Source: Pleomorphomonas sp. JP5 (GTDB taxonomy: Bacteria > Pseudomonadota > Alphaproteobacteria > Rhizobiales > Pleomorphomonadaceae). Taken from it: 64,000 nt of DNA. The position numbers were made by a program, and so were the translations under genes. Shown here in pieces: positions 8,973-17,231 of this stretch (the first letter of the stretch is position 1; each line of letters begins with the position of its first letter). The notes below the pieces were generated by a model. The model did no database searches, had not been told where the DNA came from, and saw only the letters and a list, made by a program, of their open reading frames with translations. The stretch spans positions 673,237 through 737,236 of the forward strand of contig NZ_JAMDLI010000007.1 of NCBI RefSeq assembly GCF_023721815.1. Direction: 5' to 3'.

Positions 8973-11447
8973 TCAGGCGCCGCGCGGCTTGGCCCGACGC
9001 GTCGGCTCGGCGGCCAGCGGATCCTCCGGCCAGGGGTGCTTGGGGTAGCGCCCCTTGAGATCCTTGGCGACGTCCTTCCACGAGCCTCGCCAGAAGCCGG
9101 GCAGGTCCTTGGTCGTCTGGATCGGCCGGTGAGCCGGCGAAGTGAGCACAAGGGTCAGCGGCACGCGCCCGCCGGCAATGGCCGGATGACGATCGAGACC
9201 GAACAGCTCCTGTACACGGATCTCAACGGCAGGTCCGCCGTCTGCCGCGTAGTCGATGGGGACCCGGCTGCCGGTCGGCGCCTCGAAATGGCTCGGCATC
9301 AGCCGGTCCATGTCCTGTCGAAGACCATAGGGGACAAGCCGGTCCAGAGCCGCGCCAAGCAGAGCCGCGTCGATGTCGTCGAAACGGGTCAAGCCGTCGA
9401 CGAACGGGGCGAGCCAGTCGTCGAGCTCCTCGGCGAGCGCGCCGTCGGAAAGGTCCGGCCAGGGCTCGCCCACGGTGCGGTTGAGAAAGCTGGAGCGTTC
9501 TCTCAGCCGCCGCTGGTCCTTTGACCAGCCGAGACGGTCAACCCCAACGCGTCGAACGCCGGACAGAAGCGCTGTGACAGTCTCCACGTCGGCCGGCGCG
9601 GCCATTGGCTCCTCGGCGAGCTTCACCGCTCCGAGCCGACGGATGCGCCGAGCTCGAACGGCACGGGCCGTCGCGTCGAACTGCAAGGCGGTTTCGGCGA
9701 CGATCCTGGAGGCAAACAGCGTCTCTATTTCGTCGCGGGAAATGGCCGCGGCCAGTCGGATCCTCGCTCGCTCGGCCTTGCCGGCGAGATCGGCGACCAC
9801 CAGAAAGTCTTCCTTCGCAAGCCGATCGTAGTCTTCGAGCATGCCGCCACGACCGCTTGCCAGGCGAAACGTACCGCGTTGTCCGCGCGCTTCGGCAACA
9901 CGGTCGGGATAGGCGAACGAGAGAATGCCGCCGGGGGACAGCGAGATCTTTTGAGCTACCTCGTCCCCTCCGACAAGCTTTGCCCATCTCGCGGCCATGG
10001 CGCGCGCATCCGTCGCCCGTCGTCCTCGGTCGGCTTTGAAGCGCTGGAGGCGGTCGGCGAGGTCGGTCGCGTCGCCGCCGAGACCCTGCTCGGTCAGGAT
10101 CGCGGCGATGTCGGCTGCCATCCGCCCCGCTCCAAGCTCGGCAGCGCGATGGATCATGTGGGCGAGGCGCGGTGGCAGGGGCAGACGAGCCAGCGCCTTG
10201 CCTTCCGCAGTGATGCGACCGTCGTCGTCGATCGCCTCGAGGCCGCGCAGCAGCTCCTGCGCCTCGTTCCAGGCCGGCCTGGGCGGAGGGTCGAGAAAGG
10301 CGAGCGTGGCAGGGTCTCGAATGCCGACGGCGGCGAGGTCGAGAGCCAGTTGGCTGAGGTCGGCCTCGAGAATCTCCGGCGTCGAATAGGGTGGCAGCGC
10401 CGCCGTCTGCCCTTCGTTCCAGAGCCGCCAGCAGACGCCAGGCTCGGTGCGGCCGGCGCGACCGAGCCTCTGGTCGGCCGAGGCGCGGGAGACACGCACC
10501 GTCTCGAGTCTCGTCAGGCCAGTGTCCGGTTCGTACCTGGGTACGCGAGAGAGGCCGCCATCGATGACGAGGCGCACGCCGTCGATCGTCAGCGATGTCT
10601 CGGCGATCGCCGTGGCCAGCACCACCTTGCGGTCCGGCGGTCGGCAGGGGCGGATGGCGAAATCCTGTTCGGCAGCGGTCAGTGCCCCGTAGAGCGGCGC
10701 AAGGCGAACGCCGAGCGGCAGACGACCCTCGAGCCGCTCGGCGACACGCCGTATCTCCGCCTGCCCCGGCAGGAAGACAAGAGCCGAACCGTCTTCCTCC
10801 CGTATCGCTCTTAGCGTCGCCTCGGCTACTTGATCCTCGAAGCGGAGGAGAGGATCGCGGTCGATGTGGCGAGTTTCGACCGGGAAGGTGCGACCGGCGC
10901 TTTCGACAACTGGCGCGCCGCCGAGGAGAGACGCTACGCGCCCGCCATCGAGTGTGGCGCTCATGACGACGATCCTCAGGTCATCCCTGAGCGCCGCTCC
11001 GTCGAGGGCAAGCGCAAGACCGAGGTCGCCGTCCAGCGAGCGTTCGTGAAACTCGTCGAACAGGACCGCCGATACACTCTCGAGAATCGGGTCCTCGACG
11101 ACCATGCGCGTGAACACGCCTTCGGTAATCACTTCGATCACCGTGTTTGCCGAGATCTTCGAATCCATCCGGACCCGGTAACCGACCGTTTGTCCGACGT
11201 TCTCGCCGAGGTTTTCGGCCATGCGCGCCGCCGCGGCGCGGGCCGCAATGCGGCGCGGTTCAACGACGAGCAGCTTGCCCCGACGCCACGGTGCACCGAG
11301 CAACGCCAATGGCACCCGCGTCGTCTTGCCGGCGCCGGGGGCGGCGACGAGAACGAGGCGGGGGCTGGTTTCTAGTGATGCGCGGACGTTGTCCAGCACC
11401 GCGTCGATGGGTAGCGGCGGCGAAAAACGGTCCGGAATGGAGATCAC
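8973..11447 (-). CDS. hrpB: ATP-dependent helicase HrpB
   Basis: This DEAH-box helicase (824 residues) has a role in bacteria that remains poorly defined. Motifs run in order: Walker A APGAGKTT (about 35-42), PRRIAARAAA, the DEFHERS box (near 128), motif III SATLDG, the motif V region TAIAETSLTIDGV, and motif VI QRLGRAGRTEPG. The C-terminal HrpB domain ends GRYPKHPWPEDP, as in the family. The frame stays open for about 165 codons upstream, but those residues come from another gene. The GTG at 11447 overlaps the upstream stop as GTGA and yields family length, so translational coupling with the transglycosylase gene is likely. Confidence 0.9.
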   Translation of the reverse strand: MISIPDRFSPPLPIDAVLDNVRASLETSPRLVLVAAPGAGKTTRVPLALLGAPWRRGKLLVVEPRRIAARAAAARMAENLGENVGQTVGYRVRMDSKISANTVIEVITEGVFTRMVVEDPILESVSAVLFDEFHERSLDGDLGLALALDGAALRDDLRIVVMSATLDGGRVASLLGGAPVVESAGRTFPVETRHIDRDPLLRFEDQVAEATLRAIREEDGSALVFLPGQAEIRRVAERLEGRLPLGVRLAPLYGALTAAEQDFAIRPCRPPDRKVVLATAIAETSLTIDGVRLVIDGGLSRVPRYEPDTGLTRLETVRVSRASADQRLGRAGRTEPGVCWRLWNEGQTAALPPYSTPEILEADLSQLALDLAAVGIRDPATLAFLDPPPRPAWNEAQELLRGLEAIDDDGRITAEGKALARLPLPPRLAHMIHRAAELGAGRMAADIAAILTEQGLGGDATDLADRLQRFKADRGRRATDARAMAARWAKLVGGDEVAQKISLSPGGILSFAYPDRVAEARGQRGTFRLASGRGGMLEDYDRLAKEDFLVVADLAGKAERARIRLAAAISRDEIETLFASRIVAETALQFDATARAVRARRIRRLGAVKLAEEPMAAPADVETVTALLSGVRRVGVDRLGWSKDQRRLRERSSFLNRTVGEPWPDLSDGALAEELDDWLAPFVDGLTRFDDIDAALLGAALDRLVPYGLRQDMDRLMPSHFEAPTGSRVPIDYAADGGPAVEIRVQELFGLDRHPAIAGGRVPLTLVLTSPAHRPIQTTKDLPGFWRGSWKDVAKDLKGRYPKHPWPEDPLAAEPTRRAKPRGA

Positions 11448-12640
11448 CTGAGAGCCCGGACCAGCGCCGAATCCGGCCAGCCATCGGCCGGCAGGCCAGC
11501 CCTCAACTGGAAGCCTCGCACCGCCTCGCGCGTCCGCTGGCCGAGCTTTCCGTCCTTGGGACCGGCGTCGAAGCCCTTTGCCGTCAGCGCGCCCTGGATG
11601 AAGGCGATGTCGGAAGCGCCCAAAGCCTCGACCTTGCCGTTGCCGGCACCGACCGGGGGAGCGCCAGCGAGCCTTGTGGCGAAGTAGGCGGCGGTCGTCG
11701 AGTAGACCAGCGACTCGTTCCAGCCGAGATAGACGTCGAAGTTGTGATAGGCGAGGAAGGCCGGTCCGAAGCGCCCCATTGGCAGGTAGAGCGCAGCAAG
11801 TCCGTCGGGAATCGAGCCGTTGGCGGCGCGCACGCCCATCGCTTGCCATTCGGCGACCGGCTTCTTGATCGGCAGGTCGGCCAGATCCCACGGCAGCTGG
11901 GCGGGGATGTCGACCTCGACGAGCCAGGGCTGCCCCTTCGCCCAACCGAGCGACTGCAGATAGTTGGCGGTGGAGGCCAGAACGTCGGGCGCGCTCTTGA
12001 TGAGGTTGCGGCGGCCGTCGCCGTCGAAATCGACGGCGTAGCGAAGATAGTTGGACGGCAGGAACTGCGTCTGGCCGAGTTCGCCGGCCCAGGCTCCCTT
12101 CATCTCGGCCGGGCTAAGGTCGCCCCGCGCCACGATCTGGACGGCATCGAGCAACTCGTTCTGGAACATGACCGGCCGGCGGCAGTCGTAGGCCAGCGTC
12201 GCCAGCGATTGCAGGGTCGGGAAGTCGCCGGTATTGGCGCCGAAGTCGCTCTCTAGCCCCCAGACGGCGACGATCACCTGCGGCGGCACGCCGTACTGAG
12301 CCTGAATTCGACCGAAAAGATCGGCGTTCGCCTTGATCTTCTGGGCGCCGACCGTCAGGCGGTTCTTGTTGACCATGCGGCCGGCAAACTCGGCGAACGT
12401 CTGCGAAAAGACGCCCTGTCCACGGTCCTTCCGGATCACCGCCGGATCGAAAGATATGCCCGACAGAGACGACCGTACGGCATCGGCCGGAAGACCGGCC
12501 TCGACCAGTGTCTTCGAATAGCCCGCGAGCCACGCTCCAAAGCCGTCGCCCTTGGCGCTGCAGCTTGCGGCGAGACCGGACGTGGCGAATGTCGGCAGTC
12601 CGAGAACCAACGCTGCAAGGACGGGAACCGAAGACCGCAT
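11444..12640 (-). CDS. Lytic murein transglycosylase, MltB family, with peptidoglycan-binding domain
   Basis: This enzyme cleaves the MurNAc-GlcNAc bond of peptidoglycan to form anhydro-muropeptides. The 398-residue protein has an N-terminal signal sequence (about 1-24, with cysteine in GLAASCSAK, so a lipoprotein is possible but the lipobox is poor). The MltB-type core carries VWGLESDFGANTGDFPT with the catalytic Glu, GELGQTQFLPSNYLRYAVD, and YAVDFDGDGRRNL. A C-terminal peptidoglycan-binding domain (about 330-398) ends in LGQRTREAVRGFQLRAGLPADG. The gene overlaps hrpB by four bases. Recycling or remodelling of the cell wall is the likely job. Confidence 0.9.
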   Translation of the reverse strand: MRSSVPVLAALVLGLPTFATSGLAASCSAKGDGFGAWLAGYSKTLVEAGLPADAVRSSLSGISFDPAVIRKDRGQGVFSQTFAEFAGRMVNKNRLTVGAQKIKANADLFGRIQAQYGVPPQVIVAVWGLESDFGANTGDFPTLQSLATLAYDCRRPVMFQNELLDAVQIVARGDLSPAEMKGAWAGELGQTQFLPSNYLRYAVDFDGDGRRNLIKSAPDVLASTANYLQSLGWAKGQPWLVEVDIPAQLPWDLADLPIKKPVAEWQAMGVRAANGSIPDGLAALYLPMGRFGPAFLAYHNFDVYLGWNESLVYSTTAAYFATRLAGAPPVGAGNGKVEALGASDIAFIQGALTAKGFDAGPKDGKLGQRTREAVRGFQLRAGLPADGWPDSALVRALR

Positions 12641-12713
12641 GAAGACAACCTCCTGAAAGGACTGGACTCGTTGAAACTGATCATAGCGGCATTCGCCGAC
12701 AATCGACAGGGTA

Positions 12714-13637
12714 TCAGTCGGCTTCTTCCGTTACGCCATTGTGCCGGTCGCGCCCGCCGACCACCATGAGCCCGGCCACGACGATCACCGCCGCGCCCAC
12801 CAGCATCAACGGGTGCGGCCGGTCGCCGAACACCAGCCAGCCGAACAGGACCGCCCACAGCAAAAGCGTGTACTGGATCGGAGCCACCACGGCAGCAGGC
12901 GCCAGCTTGAGCGACCGGGCGATGCAAAGATGGGCCGTCATCGAGATGACGCCGAGGGCGATGAGCATCAAGAGGTCGACAGGGCCCGGCGTCACCCAGC
13001 CGAAGGGAGCCAGGACGGCGCCGATGAGGAGAGCGCCGATCGTCTGCCAGAACACGAGCACCCGATCGGGCGTGCCTCGGAGCTGGCGGCTTTGCACCAC
13101 CATCATGGAGTAGCAGAGGGAGCCCCCTATGGAGACCAGCGCCGGCCAGGACAGGCTGCCCGAGCCGGGGCGCAGCACGAGAACGACGCCGACAAAGCCG
13201 ACGGCGATCGCCAGCCACTGGCGGCCGCTCACCCGCTCGCCAAGTAGCCAGGGGGAGACGGCGGCGACGTAAATCGGCCCGGCCAGATAAAACGTCATGA
13301 CGTCGGCGAGAGGCAGGAAGCGGACGGCCATGTAGAAGAACACGAGCTCGGCTGTTGCCAGCCCGACGCGGGACAACTGCAGCCCCGGCTTCTCGATCCT
13401 GACGAGGCTCGGCACGCCACCCTTCAGGAGCATGGGGGAGAGTATGACGAGCGCGGCGAGCGACCGCACCAGCACGATCTGGCCGGCCGAGTAGGTGTCC
13501 GCCAGCCATTTGCCCATGATGTCATTGACGGCGAACATGAAGTCGCCGAAGAACATCATGAATATACCGAGGCCGGCGGTGGAGCCGACGGCACGGCGGG
13601 TCAGAAGCGCGACGGACAACGGGAACTCCGCAGACAT
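12714..13637 (-). CDS. EamA/DMT-family membrane transporter
   Basis: The 307-residue integral membrane protein shows about ten hydrophobic spans in two EamA halves, the layout of drug/metabolite exporters. The first half has FGDFMFAVNDIMGKWLADTY and VRSLAALVILSPMLL; the second contains VAPIQYTLLLWAVLFGWLVFGD, a conserved EamA block before the last two spans. The substrate cannot be read from sequence. It precedes the transglycosylase gene on the same strand with a 73-base gap and is divergent from the first exopolysaccharide glycosyltransferase. Confidence 0.85.
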   Translation of the reverse strand: MSAEFPLSVALLTRRAVGSTAGLGIFMMFFGDFMFAVNDIMGKWLADTYSAGQIVLVRSLAALVILSPMLLKGGVPSLVRIEKPGLQLSRVGLATAELVFFYMAVRFLPLADVMTFYLAGPIYVAAVSPWLLGERVSGRQWLAIAVGFVGVVLVLRPGSGSLSWPALVSIGGSLCYSMMVVQSRQLRGTPDRVLVFWQTIGALLIGAVLAPFGWVTPGPVDLLMLIALGVISMTAHLCIARSLKLAPAAVVAPIQYTLLLWAVLFGWLVFGDRPHPLMLVGAAVIVVAGLMVVGGRDRHNGVTEEAD

Positions 13638-13785
13638 CCACGAATGCTGAGTTTCGATAGCCGATCCCCGTGCCCTTGGCGAGAATGGCCGGGCAATTTC
13701 CCGGCACCGTCTCTTATTTACCCGCTTGGCCGAGCGAGTGCACCAAGGCTAACCTCGTGCCGGCTCTTGCCGGTCTGGAGACACG

Positions 13786-14847
13786 ATGCGGAAGCTTGAA
13801 ATCCTTCTTTACACCCGCGCCTCCGGTGGCGGCGGTGCCGAACGTGTTTGGGCCATTCTCGCCAACGGTCTTGCGGCCCGCGGCCACCGCGTCACTTTTG
13901 CTTTCGACGAAACCACGGCCAACGATGGCGTGGATCCAGCTGTCGACGCAATCGAGGTTGGCAAGCACCACCCTGTCGCGGTGCTGCGGCTCGCCCGGCT
14001 GCTTCGGACCCGCCGTTTCGACGTGGTCGCCGGCGCCGTATCTGTTTCCTGCGTCAAGCTGGCAGTCGCCAAGGCGCTCGCCCTGTCACGGACGCCGCTC
14101 GTCTTTTCATATCACGGGTTCGAGGAGTACAAGACGGGCCGCCTGTCGGCCTTCGGCTTTTATGGTTTGCCCGTGCTCGTACCTTTGGTGCGACGCTTCG
14201 TCGGCGTCTCCGACGGCGTCGTTCGGGCGCTCGTCGAACGCTGGCATGCCCCGAAGGCTCGGACGGAGCGCATCTACAATCCGGTGCCATTGCTCGCTGC
14301 CGCCACCCCCGAGGAGATCGCCGCTCGCCCCCCGACCGTCGGCGCCGTCGGCCGCTTGTCGCGAGAGAAGGGCATGGACGTGCTGGTCGACGCCTTCGCT
14401 CGCCTGACGACTCCTGGCGCGACCCTCATCATCGGCGGCGACGGACCGGAGCGAGAGAGGCTGGCCGAACAGGTGGCAGCCCTTGGCATCGGCGACCGGG
14501 TCCGCTTTCTCGGGCGGGTTTCGTCGGCAGCAGAGGTCTACGGCCGGTCGAGCGTCGCGGCCGTGCCTTCGCGCACCGAAGCCTTCGGCATGACCACTGT
14601 CGAGGCGCTTTCCGCAGGTCTCGCGGTCGTGGCATCCGACTGCGAAGGGTCTCGGGAGATTCTGGCCGGACGTTACGGCACGCTCGTTCCGGTCGGTGAT
14701 GCCACCGCGATGGCGATGGCACTCGACCGGGCGCTGGCAGCGGCGCCCGACCCCGGCCCGGGTGTTTCCCGGGCGCGAGAGTTCTCGGCCGAGGCCGGCC
14801 TCGATCAGTGGGAGCGGCTGTTCACCGGTCTGGCGGCAACCGGCTGA
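13786..14847 (+). CDS. Glycosyltransferase family 4 protein
   Basis: This is a predicted cytoplasmic retaining glycosyltransferase of 353 residues with the GT-B fold. The N-terminal half carries SGGGGAERVWAILANGL, the acceptor-side glycine-rich loop. The C-terminal half has GAVGRLSREKGMDVLVDAF, GGDGPERERL and the EX7E motif in RTEAFGMTTVEALSAGLAVV, which positions the sugar nucleotide. The closest well-known relatives are WaaG-like enzymes of lipopolysaccharide and exopolysaccharide assembly. Sugar donor and acceptor are unknown. It opens the exopolysaccharide locus and its 3' end overlaps the convergent glycosyltransferase gene by 43 bases. Confidence 0.87.
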   Translation: MRKLEILLYTRASGGGGAERVWAILANGLAARGHRVTFAFDETTANDGVDPAVDAIEVGKHHPVAVLRLARLLRTRRFDVVAGAVSVSCVKLAVAKALALSRTPLVFSYHGFEEYKTGRLSAFGFYGLPVLVPLVRRFVGVSDGVVRALVERWHAPKARTERIYNPVPLLAAATPEEIAARPPTVGAVGRLSREKGMDVLVDAFARLTTPGATLIIGGDGPERERLAEQVAALGIGDRVRFLGRVSSAAEVYGRSSVAAVPSRTEAFGMTTVEALSAGLAVVASDCEGSREILAGRYGTLVPVGDATAMAMALDRALAAAPDPGPGVSRAREFSAEAGLDQWERLFTGLAATG

Positions 14848-16049
14848 CGGAGCGGAGCGCCGGCACGGCCGAGTGCGATATGCCGCTCGAACAGCTTCGG
14901 CATCTGCACGGCGACCGAGTAAGGCGTCACCTTGGCGCGGATCGTCTTGGGGGCGAGCCGACCGGCCGCGATATCCGCCGCCAAGCGCGCAAAGCTGTTG
15001 GCCATTGCCTCGGCGGCCGCCTCGCGGTCTTCTGGCCGTTCGACAAGGAAGCCAGATACACCCGTCTCGATCAGCGGGTCGTATTGCGGCAGCCGGATCG
15101 CTCCCATCGGACGGCCGCTCGAAAGCGTCTCCAGAAGGTAGCAGGGCATGCCCTCGAAGTAGGAGGTGAGAATGCCGCTGTGGCAGTTGCGCATGATCGC
15201 CGATACGCCGTCGCCGGTCTGGAAGCCGTGGCGAATGGTGAAGGGCTCGATGGCGGCGAACTCCTTGTCGCGGTGCGGGTCGGATGTGCCGACGTAATGG
15301 AACTCCAGCTTGCCGTCGAGCTTGGCATGGAGCCGCCGCAACGTCTCGAACATCAAGGGCGGATCCTTGAAGGCGTCGAGCCTGCCAGCGAACACCACGC
15401 GAAACACGTCGCTTGAGGGGAAGGGGGCGGCTGGGAAGCGCTCGGTGTCGACCGAGACGGTCATGAACTCTGATTTGCGCGCGACCCTGGGCATCTCGCG
15501 TTCGTAGCGGGCGATGATGTTGGGATTGACACCGACGACACGGGTGGCAAGCGCCAGGCCGATCTTCTCGCTGAGGCGGTGAAGCCAGAAGTGACGGCCA
15601 AGAAGGCTGTCCATCTTGTCGCCCTTGGTCTCCTCGTTGTGCACGAGTTGCACCACCGGGTGGCCAAGCAGGCGGGCAGGAATCGCCTGCTCGAAGCGCT
15701 CGATCTCGGTCGAGGCGGTCTCGCCGGCGGAGAGGCGGCGAATGGTCAGGAGATGACGCATGATGCCGAGGGTGAAGCGCAGCGTCACCGACTCGGTGAT
15801 CCTCTTTGCCGCCGCGTGCATCGTCTCGCCGGGGATATGCACCACCGGCAGGAAGTCGATGCGGCGCCCCTCGAAGTCGATTTGCACCGGCTTGCCGATT
15901 TCAAGGTCGCCTCGTTCGTCGATGCCGACGAGGAGGACCGACACGTTGTCGGGGTGACGCGACAACATCAGCCGAACGTGTGTTTCGACACCGCCGACCT
16001 TGCCGCCGCGCGGGTCGATCGAGTGGAAGAGTGTGATGCGATGCGTCAT
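14805..16049 (-). CDS. Glycosyltransferase family 4 protein, exopolysaccharide locus
   Basis: The 414-residue GT-B protein begins MTHRITLFHSIDPRGGKVGGVETHVRL, with the Gly-rich nucleotide-sugar loop. The donor domain shows VVFAGRLDAFKDPPL and the EX7E motif in FEGMPCYLLETLSSGRPMG. Start: the ATG at 16049 has GAGGAG ten bases upstream and follows the wecG-like stop by seven bases; the open frame upstream is not part of the gene. It is the last gene of a leftward wzz/wecG/GT arm. The C-terminus overlaps the convergent GT4 gene by 43 bases, so antisense interference between the two 3' ends is possible. Confidence 0.85.
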   Translation of the reverse strand: MTHRITLFHSIDPRGGKVGGVETHVRLMLSRHPDNVSVLLVGIDERGDLEIGKPVQIDFEGRRIDFLPVVHIPGETMHAAAKRITESVTLRFTLGIMRHLLTIRRLSAGETASTEIERFEQAIPARLLGHPVVQLVHNEETKGDKMDSLLGRHFWLHRLSEKIGLALATRVVGVNPNIIARYEREMPRVARKSEFMTVSVDTERFPAAPFPSSDVFRVVFAGRLDAFKDPPLMFETLRRLHAKLDGKLEFHYVGTSDPHRDKEFAAIEPFTIRHGFQTGDGVSAIMRNCHSGILTSYFEGMPCYLLETLSSGRPMGAIRLPQYDPLIETGVSGFLVERPEDREAAAEAMANSFARLAADIAAGRLAPKTIRAKVTPYSVAVQMPKLFERHIALGRAGAPLRQPVAARPVNSRSH

Positions 16050-16056
16050 CGTATGG

Positions 16057-16923
16057 TCACTCCTCACCAGTCGTTTTGCCGGAAACCGGGGTCGAGCGCC
16101 GTCGCCACAACCGACCTGCCAGGCTGCGCGCGTTGTAGCGCATGAGGTAGAGCGCCGACAGCGCATAGCGCTTTCCGAGGCGGCGTGGATCGTGAACGAG
16201 TCGCCATAGCCATTCGAGACCGGCTGCCTGGAGCACTTCCGGTGCCCGGCTTTGGCGACCGCCAATGAAATCGAGCGCGGCCCCGATGCAGACGAAAGTC
16301 ACGCCGGGCGCCCACCGCCGGGCAAACTCGGCGAAAATCTCCTGCTTGGGGGCGCCGAGCGCCACGAAGCAGATTCGGGCGCCGCTCGATGCGATGCGTT
16401 CGGCCGCGGCTCGGGCGTCCACGCCGAAAGGACTGAAGCCGTAGGGGGGGCTCTCGAAGTCGGCAACGACAAGGCGCGGATACTCGCAGCGGAGTACGGC
16501 CACGCTGGTGGCGAGCGTCTCCGGACTCGTACCGAAGAAATGCACGGGAACACGCGCAAGAGCCGCCGCCCCGCAGAGTGGGCGCACAAGATCGGCGCCA
16601 GTGACGCGGACGAGGCTCGCTCCTTGCCGGCGCGCCATGGCGACAACCGGGGCGCCATCGGCCGAGATGTATGTCGCCTGATCGTATGCGGCGCGGAAGG
16701 CCGGATCATGCTCCAGTTTGACGAGATGGTCGAGGTTCAGCGTGAAGACGGTGCCGCCCCTGCCTGTCAAAGCGTCAAAGGTGACGAGATGAACGAGGTC
16801 GGCCTGCTTCCCGATGTTCACACGTATCGTGTCGATCGTAGCGATCGGTTCGGGTGTGCGGCCGGATTCTGCAGACTTTGCGGCTTCGGTCGAAACCGGA
16901 CGATCGATAAACAGACCTGACAT
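16057..16923 (-). CDS. WecG/TagA/CpsF family glycosyltransferase
   Basis: This 288-residue enzyme belongs to the family (GT26) that adds N-acetylmannosamine-type sugars to a lipid-linked acceptor at the membrane face. Visible family blocks are FTLNLDHLVKLEHDP, YISADGAPVVAMARR, VHFFGTSPE and the signature FVALGAPKQEIFAE, followed by CIGAALDFIGG and GLEWLWRLVHDPRR. The first 25 residues are extra and poorly conserved. It lies between the Wzz-like and GT4 genes on the same strand, so it probably adds an early sugar of the repeat unit. Donor specificity is unknown. Confidence 0.9.
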   Translation of the reverse strand: MSGLFIDRPVSTEAAKSAESGRTPEPIATIDTIRVNIGKQADLVHLVTFDALTGRGGTVFTLNLDHLVKLEHDPAFRAAYDQATYISADGAPVVAMARRQGASLVRVTGADLVRPLCGAAALARVPVHFFGTSPETLATSVAVLRCEYPRLVVADFESPPYGFSPFGVDARAAAERIASSGARICFVALGAPKQEIFAEFARRWAPGVTFVCIGAALDFIGGRQSRAPEVLQAAGLEWLWRLVHDPRRLGKRYALSALYLMRYNARSLAGRLWRRRSTPVSGKTTGEE

Positions 16924-17231
16924 TGGCGACTCTCCGGCGCGTCAAGCGCCATCCCGACGCCGGAGACACACGACGGACCATCAAGGCCCCATCCTCGCCT
17001 CCCAGCGAATTGCGTTTTCCGGAAAATGCCAAGCTGTCGACATGGCCTTCCCTTCGACGCAACCTAGATCGACCGCGGTTCAATACGGATTTATCCGATC
17101 CTTCAAATTGTAATGAAATGCCGATTTGTTTCGATCGGAAGGGCCGCAAGGCGTGCTTGCGGTCGCTCTGCCACCACCAAAGGCGTGCAAAATCGAGGCG
17201 AAGGGGCGTCCCATCTGCCTCGCGGGTAGGG
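16924..17231. other. Intergenic region between the wzz-like and wecG-like genes
   Basis: This 308-base stretch holds no supported gene. It contains a short inverted repeat, CGGAT-TT-ATCCG (17086-17097), in a locally AT-rich patch, which could be an operator or part of a promoter for the leftward wecG-GT arm. No clear terminator for the wzz-like gene was seen. Confidence 0.4.
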
